Positions 25,721 through 33,911 of a DNA stretch of 64,000 nt are shown here, in pieces. The notes beneath the pieces are model-generated. The model was not told the origin of the DNA. It did no database searches and saw only the letters and a program-made list of their open reading frames with translations. The stretch comes from Serinibacter arcticus. Its GTDB lineage: Bacteria; Actinomycetota; Actinomycetes; Actinomycetales; Beutenbergiaceae. The translations under genes were made by a program, and so were the position numbers. The stretch is taken from positions 744,001 to 808,000 of the forward strand of contig NZ_RHPJ01000003.1 in the NCBI RefSeq assembly GCF_004786095.1, in the 5' to 3' direction. Positions within the stretch are counted from its first letter, which is position 1, and every line of letters begins with the position of its first letter.

Positions 25721-28700
25721 GTGCACCTCTCCCCCTGGCGTCGACGGACGGCGGCCGCAGCAGCGGCCGCGGTCGCGTCGGTCGGGCTGCTGATCCCGAC
25801 AGCAGCGGCCGACCCCGTCACCGACGACCCCGACCTCCTCCTGCACTACGACTTCGCGAGCCCGGGCGTCGTGGCCGACGTGTCCGGCAACGGCAACGAC
25901 GGCACGCTGCTCGGCGCCGGCGCCACGATCGCCGACGGCGAGCTCCGCCTGCCCGGCGGCGGTGCCGGCTCCGGCGCGGGCCACGTGCGCCTGCCCGACG
26001 GCCTGTTCGACGGCCGCGACACCCTCACCATCTCCACCTGGCTGAAGAACGAGACCGGCGACGGCAACTACGCCGCGGCGTTCTTCGGTTCGCCGGGCAA
26101 CCCGCCCGCGCAGTACTGGCTGCTCAACCCCTCCACCCCGTCGGGCACCGTCAAGACCGTCCTGACGGGCTCCAGCGCACCGAGCGCGCCGTGGGGCACG
26201 GAGGTCGGCATCTCCCCGACCAACGGCGCGCAGGGCGTGGCCGGACCGCGCTCCACCACCGAGTGGGCGATGTACACCACGGTCATCACGCCGACGTCGA
26301 TCACGGGCTACCTCAACGGCACCTCGATGGGCACCGTGCCCGTCGCCCGCACCGTCTCCCAGTTCGGTACCGGGCTGGTCGGCTACCTCGGCCGCTCCTC
26401 CTACCCCGACAACTACTTCAGGGGCGGGATCGACGACGTCGTCGTGTCCGCCGGCGCCTACGACGCCGCCGACGTCGCGAACCTCTACCACTCGGGCGAC
26501 CGCGTCCCCGAGGCCACGACCCAGGCCGCCCTCGCGGCCGACGCCGACGCCGTCGTGCTCCCGGTGAGCACCTCGGGCGACGTCACGCTGCCGAGCGCCG
26601 GCGCGAGCGGCGCAGCCATCGCCTGGGCGAGCGACGACGTCGCACACCTAGCCGCCGACGGCACGGTCACGCGGCCCGGCCAGGGTCAGCCCGACGTCGA
26701 GGTCACGCTGACCGCGACCCTCACCCTGGGCGGATCCACGCTGACGCGCACCTACGACGTGACGGTGCTGGCGCTGGACCCCGCGGGCGATCTGGACCGG
26801 ACGGCCGACGCGTTCGACCTCGGCGTCACGGTCACCGCCGACGACATCACGCTCCTGCCGCAGTCGCGCGACGGCGCCGCGGACATCGCGTGGGGGACCT
26901 CCGACGCCGGCGTGATCGGTCTCGACGGCACCGTCACGCGCGGCGGGAGCGACCGCGAGGTCACGCTCACCGCGACGTTCACGGCCGCCTCCGCCCCCGG
27001 CGCGAGCGCGGTGCGCACCTACCGCGTGACCGTCCCGGCCCAGGACGCCGGCCGGATCGCCGCGTACATCAGGACCGGCGACACGGACCGCACGGACGTG
27101 CTGCACCTCGCGGCCGCGACCGGCTCCGACGGTGCGTACGTCGCCCTGAACAACGACAAGGGTGTGCGCTACCCGACCTTCGGCCGCGGCAGCTCGCGGT
27201 ACGGCTCCCCCGTGATCTTCCGTCAGCCCGACGGCACCTTCGGCTTCCTCGCGACGGACAACGGCACCAGCGCACAGGTGTTCGTCTACGACTCGGCCGA
27301 CCTCGTCACGTACGGCAACGAGCGCCTCGCCACCACCAACACGGCCGGGCACGTCGTGTCGCGCGCGAGCGTCCGCTGGGACAACGCGATCCTCGCCTAC
27401 CGCGTCGTCTACACGACGCCGGCCGGTGCCTCGTACGAGGTCACCACGGCCGACTTCGCGTCGTTCTCCGCCCCGGTCTCGACGACGACCCCGGCCGCCT
27501 CCGCGGTCGCCGGCCTGCCGGGCGACGCCGTCGAGGCGAGCGAGCTCGCCGTCACCCGGGACGTCTACGACGCGGTGGTGGCGAAGCTCGGACGCATCAC
27601 GAACACGGGCGTGGGTGGTTTCGCCGACGTGACGCTGCCGGTCGACGGCGACCTCGCCCTGCCCGAGAAGGTCGACCTGACCTACTCCGACGGCTCGACC
27701 AAGCAGCTCGGGGTCGAGTGGGACACCAGCGACGTCGACCTGACCGCACCCGGCACCTACGAGGTCACCGGCGAGGTCCAGCAGCCGGTCTACGGCGACA
27801 CGGACGGCATCCTCGTGCGCGAGCGCGCCGATCCGTGGGTCCTGCGCGACGATGAGCGCACGGGCGAGACCGAGTACTACCTCACGGGCTCCTACCCCAC
27901 CACGCAGGAGAACGCCGGAGTGGGGTACGACCGGATCGTGCTGCGCCGCGCCGGGGACATCAACGGCCTGACGAGCGCGCAGGAGAAGGTCGTCCTGTAC
28001 GCGGGCAACGTCAGTCCGTCGGTCACGAAGGAGCCGGGCGTTCAGACGGCGACGTCGCACTTCCGCTACTTCTGGGCGCCCGAGTTCCACAAGATCGACG
28101 GCGACTGGGTCATCCTGTTCACCGCGTCGACCGGGACCGGCTCCCCCTGGGACATCCGCCCCGCGATCATGCGGGCCGACGGCGAGGACGACCCGCTGGA
28201 CCCGGCGAGCTGGAGCGAGCCGCAGTTCATGCAGGCCTTCCCCGGTGACACCGCGGCGTTCACGCACTTCTCCCTCGACATGACCTACTTCGAGGCGAAC
28301 GGGAAGCACTACATGGTGTGGGCCGAGAAGCCTGGCTCGTCCGACCTGCGCATGGCCGAGATCGACCCGGCCGACCCGCAGCGCCTGACGTCGCCGTCGA
28401 TCCTGCTCTCCACCCCGAACTACGCGTGGGAGCGCAGCAGCGGCAACGTGATCAACGAGGGCGCCTCGGTGATCTCCGACGACAGATCCGTCTTCGTCTT
28501 CTTCTCGGCCGCCTCGGTCGACGAGACCTACGCCGTCGGCGTGCTGTCCGCGCCGAAGGACGGCGACCTCATGGACCCGGCCACGTGGACCAAGTCGGGC
28601 TACCCGCTGCTGACCACCGACGACTTCGACGGTGCGCAGATGGGGCCGGGTCACAACTCATTCACGCTGGACGCCGACGGCAACCCCGTCATCGTCTACC

Positions 28701-29512
28701 ACGCGCGGCCCCCGCGGGCGGAGTGGGCACCGGGCGCCGACGGCGGTCTGAACGACCCGAGCCGCCACGCCAGGGTCAAGACGGTCCACTTCGCCGCCGA
28801 CGGTCAGGCCGTGCTCAACCAGACGCGCGAGGAGGAGCTGGCGTCGGAGAACCGGGAGGTCTCGCTGACGGTGACGGTCGAGGCCGAGCCGGTGGAGCCG
28901 GTCGTCCCGGTCTTCGCCGACGTGCCCGCCGGCACGCAGTTCTTCGAGCAGATCCAGTGGCTCGCCCAGCGCCAGATCTCCACCGGCTGGCAGCTGCCCG
29001 ACGGAACCAAGGAGTACCGACCCGTCACCCCCGTCGCACGCGATGCCATGGCGGCCTTCCTCTACCGCCTCGCCGGATCCCCCGCCTTCACAGCACCGGA
29101 GGTCTCACCGTTCACCGACGTCGACGTCAGCAACAAGTTCTACAAGGAGATCACCTGGCTCCACACCACCGGCATCTCCACCGGCTGGCCCCAGACCGAC
29201 GGAACCGCCCAGTTCCGACCCCTGGACCCCATCGCCCGCGACGCCATGGCCGCCTTCCTGCACCGCTACGCCGACCAGCGCGACGGCATCCAGACCGACT
29301 GGACACCCCCCGCCGTCTCCCCGTTCTCCGACGTCGACGTCAGCAACCAGTACTACGAGGAGATCACCTGGCTCCACACCAGTGAGATCGCCACCGGCTG
29401 GACCGGAGCAGGCAACGACGGCACCGACATCTACCAACCCCTCTCACCCGTCAACCGCGACGCCATGGCCGCCTTCATGAACCGCCTGGAGAACCACCTC
29501 ACCCAGAGCTGA
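25721..29512 (+). CDS. SLH-anchored GH43 hydrolase with a second, degenerate GH43 segment
   Basis: A 1263-aa secreted protein starting at GTG 25721 (AAGGA seven bases upstream; the frame is open earlier but lacks homology). Order: signal peptide (cleavage near residue 30); LamG-like domain (37-255); two Ig-like domains (about 270-440); a partial GH43-like segment (about 445-590) in which the RDP base motif has become GSP and the second half is missing; an Ig-like domain (about 630-690); an intact GH43 domain (about 697-1040; probable Asp704 in RADPWV, Asp853 in LDMTYF, Glu913 in NEGASV); and three SLH repeats (about 1063-1255). The intact domain resembles alpha-N-arabinofuranosidases with YDRIVLRRA. 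It could process a released side chain next to the first two enzymes. Confidence 0.83.
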   Translation: MHLSPWRRRTAAAAAAAVASVGLLIPTAAADPVTDDPDLLLHYDFASPGVVADVSGNGNDGTLLGAGATIADGELRLPGGGAGSGAGHVRLPDGLFDGRDTLTISTWLKNETGDGNYAAAFFGSPGNPPAQYWLLNPSTPSGTVKTVLTGSSAPSAPWGTEVGISPTNGAQGVAGPRSTTEWAMYTTVITPTSITGYLNGTSMGTVPVARTVSQFGTGLVGYLGRSSYPDNYFRGGIDDVVVSAGAYDAADVANLYHSGDRVPEATTQAALAADADAVVLPVSTSGDVTLPSAGASGAAIAWASDDVAHLAADGTVTRPGQGQPDVEVTLTATLTLGGSTLTRTYDVTVLALDPAGDLDRTADAFDLGVTVTADDITLLPQSRDGAADIAWGTSDAGVIGLDGTVTRGGSDREVTLTATFTAASAPGASAVRTYRVTVPAQDAGRIAAYIRTGDTDRTDVLHLAAATGSDGAYVALNNDKGVRYPTFGRGSSRYGSPVIFRQPDGTFGFLATDNGTSAQVFVYDSADLVTYGNERLATTNTAGHVVSRASVRWDNAILAYRVVYTTPAGASYEVTTADFASFSAPVSTTTPAASAVAGLPGDAVEASELAVTRDVYDAVVAKLGRITNTGVGGFADVTLPVDGDLALPEKVDLTYSDGSTKQLGVEWDTSDVDLTAPGTYEVTGEVQQPVYGDTDGILVRERADPWVLRDDERTGETEYYLTGSYPTTQENAGVGYDRIVLRRAGDINGLTSAQEKVVLYAGNVSPSVTKEPGVQTATSHFRYFWAPEFHKIDGDWVILFTASTGTGSPWDIRPAIMRADGEDDPLDPASWSEPQFMQAFPGDTAAFTHFSLDMTYFEANGKHYMVWAEKPGSSDLRMAEIDPADPQRLTSPSILLSTPNYAWERSSGNVINEGASVISDDRSVFVFFSAASVDETYAVGVLSAPKDGDLMDPATWTKSGYPLLTTDDFDGAQMGPGHNSFTLDADGNPVIVYHARPPRAEWAPGADGGLNDPSRHARVKTVHFAADGQAVLNQTREEELASENREVSLTVTVEAEPVEPVVPVFADVPAGTQFFEQIQWLAQRQISTGWQLPDGTKEYRPVTPVARDAMAAFLYRLAGSPAFTAPEVSPFTDVDVSNKFYKEITWLHTTGISTGWPQTDGTAQFRPLDPIARDAMAAFLHRYADQRDGIQTDWTPPAVSPFSDVDVSNQYYEEITWLHTSEIATGWTGAGNDGTDIYQPLSPVNRDAMAAFMNRLENHLTQS

Positions 29513-29540
29513 CACCAGCACCACCACAAGCACCACCCAC

Positions 29541-29573
29541 GAACGGCGGGCCACCCCAGGTGGCCCGCCGTTC
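29541..29573 (+). terminator. Terminator hairpin after the third GH43 gene
   Basis: This has the same 15-base arms and loop as the hairpin at 21234-21266, at the same distance from the stop codon. The identical block runs from the stop codon through the hairpin. Confidence 0.85.
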
Positions 29574-29612
29574 CCACACCCGCGAGGTAGACCCACCCGG
29601 CCACCCCCACCT

Positions 29613-29686
29613 CCGCGAGAGCGACCCCAGCGCCGCGACAGCGACCCCGGACACGTCGCTCCCACAGCGCTGGGGTCGCTCCCACG
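29613..29686. repeat. 74-bp intergenic repeat, copy C
   Basis: Forward-forward-inverted-inverted arrangement as in copy B. Differences cluster in the second forward unit (GACAGCGAC for GAGGACGAC) and between the two inverted units (AGCGCTGG). CGCGAGGTAGACCC stands just before it at 29581. Confidence 0.85.
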
Positions 29687-29816
29687 GGACTGGTCGCACC
29701 CCAGGGTCAGTCGCTCCCGGACGCCGGCTCGTCACCGCACCCGACCTCCCCCTGCCCGCGAGGTAGACCCGCCGGGCCACCCACAACCACACTCGGCCTC
29801 GGCATCGGCCTCACCT

Positions 29817-29890
29817 CCGCGAGAGCGACCCCAGCGCCGCGAGGACGACCCCGCACACGTCGCTCCCACGACGGACAGATCGCTCCCACG
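29817..29890. repeat. 74-bp intergenic repeat, copy D
   Basis: Gap-free match to copies B and C. The last inverted unit has GATCGCTCCC. Again CGCGAGGTAGACCC precedes it, at about 29757. It is the copy nearest the importer terminator. Confidence 0.85.
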
Positions 29891-29966
29891 GGACGGTCGG
29901 CGGGTCGGGGTCGGGGTCGGGCTCGGGTCGGGGGCGGGGGCGCGCGCACGGGCCGCACGAGAACGA

Positions 29967-30002
29967 CGAGAGGCGGCACCCTGACCGGAGTGCCGCCTCT
30001 CG
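29967..30002 (-). terminator. Terminator of the furanose importer operon
   Basis: CGAGAGGCGGCAC (29967-29979) and GTGCCGCCTCTCG (29990-30002) form a perfect 13-base stem with a ten-base loop, about 30 bases past the yjfF-like stop on the minus strand. Confidence 0.8.
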
Positions 30003-30034
30003 CCTTCGTCGCCGGTCGTCGCCGACCGGGACAG

Positions 30035-31081
30035 CTACTCCCGCCGTCGCACCACCGCGCGCTGCAGCAGGACGAAGGCCAGCAGCACCCCGCCGGTGAT
30101 GACGGTCGTCATCTCGGGCGGGATGGAGCCGTCGCGGGAGATGATCACGTTCATGAGGCCGAGCACCAGCGCGCCGATGACCGAGCCGAGCACGAAGCCC
30201 GCTCCCCCGGTCAGGAGCGTGCCGCCGATGACGGCGGCCGCGATCGCGTCGAGCTCCCAGCCCACACCCGTGATGTTCTGGGCGATCCCGAGCCTGGCGG
30301 TGTAGACCACGGCCGCGAGACCCGAGAGCGAGCCCGAGATGACGTAGACGAGCATCTTCGAGCGGTGCACCGGGAGTCCCATGAGCTGCGCGGACTGCTC
30401 CTTGCCGCCGATCGCGTAGATCGTTCGGCCCGTGCGCGTGCGGTGCAGCACGAAGAACCCGCCGAGCACCACGAGCAGCGCGATGACGACGCCCGGGGTG
30501 ATGACGAAGTCGTTCACCTTCGGGCCGTCGTAGATCTTGATCTGGGTGCCGAGCGCGCGGATCGGCGAGTCGTCCCCGAGGCGCTCGGGCACCGTCGACA
30601 GCGTCGAGGCGAGCCCCCGGGCGAGGAACATCATGGCGAGCGTGGCGATGAACGGCTGCACGTTCAGGTACTGGATCAACCAGCCGGAGATCAGTCCGAA
30701 CGTCGCGCCGAACGCGATCATCAGCACCATCACGAGGTAGGCGTTCCAACCGGCGTTCGCGAGCATCACGCCCGCCACGGAGCTGAACGCGATCACGGCG
30801 CCGACCGAGAGGTCGATGCCGCCCGTGATGATCACGAACGTCAGCGCCACGGCGATGATGATGAGGTGGCTGTTGTTGATCAGCAGGTTCGAGGTGGTCG
30901 ACGGCTGCAGGATCCGGCCGTAGACGATCTCGGCGTAGATCACCATGCCGACGAAGATCACCAGGGCCGCCCACGTGGGCAGCGAGGTGGTGTGCGTGCG
31001 CATCCATCCCGTCACGCGGGCCAGGGGTCCCGCGGGCGGGGTCGGGGTCTCCGGGGGGGCGGTCGCTGTCTGGACGGACAT
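30035..31081 (-). CDS. yjfF: YjfF-like permease of a furanose ABC importer
   Basis: The 348-aa permease has eight to ten membrane helices. ABC-2-type sugar-permease motifs are SHLIIIAVALTFVIITGGID, the conserved GGIDLSVG, and a late AVIGGTLLTGGAG. It is the second of two different permeases in the operon, as in the E. coli ytfQRT-yjfF system for galactofuranose. ATG 31081 shares one base with the stop of the preceding permease gene (TGATG). The upstream open frame is ignored. The downstream hairpin ends the operon. Confidence 0.85.
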   Translation of the reverse strand: MSVQTATAPPETPTPPAGPLARVTGWMRTHTTSLPTWAALVIFVGMVIYAEIVYGRILQPSTTSNLLINNSHLIIIAVALTFVIITGGIDLSVGAVIAFSSVAGVMLANAGWNAYLVMVLMIAFGATFGLISGWLIQYLNVQPFIATLAMMFLARGLASTLSTVPERLGDDSPIRALGTQIKIYDGPKVNDFVITPGVVIALLVVLGGFFVLHRTRTGRTIYAIGGKEQSAQLMGLPVHRSKMLVYVISGSLSGLAAVVYTARLGIAQNITGVGWELDAIAAAVIGGTLLTGGAGFVLGSVIGALVLGLMNVIISRDGSIPPEMTTVITGGVLLAFVLLQRAVVRRRE

Positions 31082-32154
31082 CAGGCCGTCACCTCCGCGG
31101 TGGTCGGGGTGGTCGTGCGGCGCGAGCGCAGCTTCGCGAGCTGGGTGTGCAACCACGGCGACTGGATGAGGAACAGGATGACGATGACGGCGGCCTTGAA
31201 GGCCGGCGTCGCCGAGGACGGCACCCCGAGGAACACGACCGTCTTGTCAAGGGTCGCGATGAGGACCGCGCCGACGGCGGCGCCCCTGATCGAGAACTTG
31301 CCGCCCGCCAGCGACGTGCCGCCGATCACGACGGCGAGGATCGCGTCCAGCTCCATCTGGTTGCCGGTGTTGGAGACGTCGACGGTCATGACCGACGCCG
31401 TCGCGAACACGCCCGCCATGCCGCCGAGCACGGCCGCGGCGACGTAGACGGTGAAGATGATCGCGCGCTTGTTCACGCCCGCGAGGCGCGCGGCCTCGGC
31501 GTCGATCCCGATGGCCTCGATCATCAGGCCGAGCGCGCTGCGACGCACGATGAGCCCCACGACCGCGACGATGGCGACGGCGAGCAGCACCACGACCGGC
31601 AGGCCGACCACGTAGCCGTTGGCGATCCAGCGGAACGGCTCCGACGTCGCCGTCGTGTTCTGGCCCCCGGTGATGACCTTGGCGATGCCCCGGCCCGCGA
31701 GCATCATGATGAGCGTCGAGATGAAGGGCTGCAGTCCGACGACGGAGACGAGCACGCCGTTCACGACGCCGAGGACGCCCGCCACGAGCAGCGCGAGCAG
31801 CAGCGCCAGCCCCGCGGTCCCGAGGCTGGAGGAGCCGCTCGCGGAGAGGAACTCCATCGCGACGGCGCCCGCGATCACCATGGCCGAGCCGATCGACAGG
31901 TCGATCCCGCCCGTCGCGATGACCAGGGCCATGCCCGTCGCGATCATCAGGATCGGAGCCGAGGCCCGCAGGATGTCGACGAGGTTGCCGCGCAGGCCGC
32001 CGAGGTTGTCGCTGTAGCTGATCGACAGGTACGTCGGGTCCTTGATCACGTTGATGACCAGGAGCAGGACGATCGCGACGATCGCCCACACGAACTGCTG
32101 GCGCCCGACGTTGCGCAGGCGCTCCCCGAACGTGGAGGACGTGGCGGTGCTCAT
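31081..32154 (-). CDS. ytfT: YtfT-like permease of a furanose ABC importer
   Basis: The 357-aa permease shows ILMIATGMALVIATGGIDLS, then GLQPFISTLIMMLAGRGIAK (the EAA-like loop region) and AVVIGGTSLAGGKFS. These are typical of RbsC/YtfT-type sugar permeases. ATG 32154 overlaps the ATPase stop as ATGA and has GAGGAG before it. The frame is open far upstream across the ATPase gene, but only this start gives a permease. Confidence 0.87.
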   Translation of the reverse strand: MSTATSSTFGERLRNVGRQQFVWAIVAIVLLLVINVIKDPTYLSISYSDNLGGLRGNLVDILRASAPILMIATGMALVIATGGIDLSIGSAMVIAGAVAMEFLSASGSSSLGTAGLALLLALLVAGVLGVVNGVLVSVVGLQPFISTLIMMLAGRGIAKVITGGQNTTATSEPFRWIANGYVVGLPVVVLLAVAIVAVVGLIVRRSALGLMIEAIGIDAEAARLAGVNKRAIIFTVYVAAAVLGGMAGVFATASVMTVDVSNTGNQMELDAILAVVIGGTSLAGGKFSIRGAAVGAVLIATLDKTVVFLGVPSSATPAFKAAVIVILFLIQSPWLHTQLAKLRSRRTTTPTTAEVTA

Positions 32155-33776
32155 GACTCGCTCCTCTCGGTGCTGGTGGAGGTGCCGGTCGGGGTGCTGG
32201 TCGAGGTGGTGCCGGGGAACGTCTCGTCGCTGACGTCCAGCGCGGCGACCGTCTGGGCAGTCCCCTCCTCGTCGGCGATGACGGCGACGATGGTGGCCGC
32301 GGAGACGGTGCCGTCGTTGACGATCTCGGCGACCTTCTCGCGGTCGCGCATGACGACGATCCGGTCGCTCACGCGTGCGACCTCCTCGATCTCGGAGGAG
32401 ATGAACACGACGCTCATGCCGTCCTCCGCGAGCTTCTGGACCGCGGTGATGATGTCGGCCTTGGCACCGACGTCGATGCCGCGGGTCGGCTCGTCCAGGA
32501 TCATCAGGTCCGGCCTGGTGGCCAGCCACCGGCCGAGCAGCACCTTCTGCTGGTTGCCGCCGGAGAGGTTCTTGATCGGTCGGTCCGGATCCGCCGGGCG
32601 GACGCCGAACTCCTTGATGTACTTGTCGACGATCTCGTCGGTGTCCTTCTTCGACAGTGGCCGCATCCAGCCGCGGCGGGCCTGGACGGCGAGAATCATG
32701 TTCTCGCGGACGCTGAGGTCGGCGATGATGCCCTCGTCGCGACGGTTCTCCGAGGACAGCGCGATGCCGTTGGCGAGACCCGCCGCGGGCGAACCGATCG
32801 CGGTCTTGCGGCCCTTGAGCGTGATGCTGCCGGAGTCGGGCCTGTCCGCGCCGTACAGGAGGCGGGCGAGCTCGGTCCGGCCCGATCCGAGCAGACCGGC
32901 GAAGCCGACGATCTCGCCCTTGCCGATGGCGAGGTCGGTCGCGCCGACCGACCCCTTGCGCCCGAGGTTCTCCGCGACGAGGAGGGGCTCGCGCTGTCCG
33001 GGGGCGACGCCGTCGCGCACCTCGTGCTCGCCCGCGAGCGTGGAGAGCTCGCGGCCGATCATCGTGGCGATCAGCGACGAGCGGTCGAGGTCCTTGGTCA
33101 GGAACTCCCCCTCGAAGCGTCCGTTGCGCAGCACCGTCATCCGGTCGGAGATCTCGTAGACCTGCTCGAGGAAGTGGGAGACGAAGAGGATCGCCACGCC
33201 CTCGGAGCGCAGCTGGCGGATGACGCCGAAGAGCGTGGAGACCTCCTGCTTGTCCAGGCTCGAGGTGGGCTCGTCGAGGATCAGCACGTGCGACTTCGTC
33301 ACCATCGCGCGAGCGATGGCGACGAGCTGCTGCACGGCGATCGAGAGGGTGGACAGCGGGAGGCGCGTGTCGAGGTGGCCGAGGCCGAACCGCTCGAGGT
33401 TCTCCTTCGCGCGGCGGTGCGTCGCCCGCCAGCTGATGCCGAAGCGGCCGCGCACCTCGTGGCCGAGCATGACGTTCTCGCCGATGCTCAGGTTCCGGAC
33501 GAGGTTGACCTCCTGGTAGACGGTCGCGATGCCCGCCTCCTGCGCGTCGGCCGTTCCGGCGAGCTGCCGCGGCGACCCGTCGATGACGATCTCGCCCGCG
33601 TCGATGCTGTAGACGCCGGTCAGACACTTGATCAGCGTGGACTTCCCTGCGCCGTTCTCGCCCATCAGGGCGTGGACCTCACCGGGAAGGAGACGGAAGT
33701 CGACTCCGTCGAGCGCCTTCACACCGGGGAACCCGATGTGGATGCCGCGCATCTCGACTATGGGCTCGTGGCTCAT
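32151..33776 (-). CDS. ytfR: YtfR-like sugar ABC transporter ATPase (two ABC domains)
   Basis: The 541-aa protein has two fused ABC domains, as in RbsA/YtfR. Domain 1 has Walker A GENGAGKST (about residues 39-47), a Q-loop in TVYQEVNLVRNLSIGENVML, and Walker B VLILDEPTSSLD. Domain 2 has the signature LSGGNQQKV and Walker B LMILDEPTRGIDVG. As in the family, the second domain's Walker A is degenerate (LLGSGRTEL). It energises uptake through the two permeases. ATG 33776 has GAGG upstream; the end overlaps ytfT by four bases. Confidence 0.9.
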   Translation of the reverse strand: MSHEPIVEMRGIHIGFPGVKALDGVDFRLLPGEVHALMGENGAGKSTLIKCLTGVYSIDAGEIVIDGSPRQLAGTADAQEAGIATVYQEVNLVRNLSIGENVMLGHEVRGRFGISWRATHRRAKENLERFGLGHLDTRLPLSTLSIAVQQLVAIARAMVTKSHVLILDEPTSSLDKQEVSTLFGVIRQLRSEGVAILFVSHFLEQVYEISDRMTVLRNGRFEGEFLTKDLDRSSLIATMIGRELSTLAGEHEVRDGVAPGQREPLLVAENLGRKGSVGATDLAIGKGEIVGFAGLLGSGRTELARLLYGADRPDSGSITLKGRKTAIGSPAAGLANGIALSSENRRDEGIIADLSVRENMILAVQARRGWMRPLSKKDTDEIVDKYIKEFGVRPADPDRPIKNLSGGNQQKVLLGRWLATRPDLMILDEPTRGIDVGAKADIITAVQKLAEDGMSVVFISSEIEEVARVSDRIVVMRDREKVAEIVNDGTVSAATIVAVIADEEGTAQTVAALDVSDETFPGTTSTSTPTGTSTSTERSES

Positions 33777-33871
33777 CGTTGATGCCTCACTCGTGCGTGC
33801 GCGGAACGGTCCGCGCGGGATCTGCTGGTGACCTTCTCGCCCGACGGTGGGGAGAGGCCCTTCTCGCCCGG

Positions 33872-33902
33872 GAGGGCGTGCCCCCGTGGGGAGCACGCCC
33901 TC
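33872..33902 (-). terminator. Hairpin between ytfQ-like and ytfR-like genes
   Basis: GAGGGCGTGC and GCACGCCCTC pair perfectly over ten bases, with further CCCC/GGGG pairing inside the loop, ten bases after the binding-protein stop. Such intercistronic hairpins commonly stabilise or partially terminate binding-protein mRNA. Confidence 0.75.
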
Positions 33903-33911
33903 GTCGAGAGA

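Larger units (their letters stand above)
29513..30034. other. 522-base gene-free region with repeats and two terminators
   Basis: Between the convergent GH43 gene and importer operon there is no coding potential supported by codon pattern or homology. It contains the GH43 terminator, repeat copies C and D separated by a stretch with more degenerate GTCGCTCCC units, a run of GGGTCGG-type short repeats around 29900-29940, and the importer terminator. Confidence 0.7.

Noticed and set aside
21313-29890. Insertion sequence remnants behind the 74-bp repeats
   Set aside because: No transposase fragment, terminal inverted repeats or target duplications were seen next to any copy.
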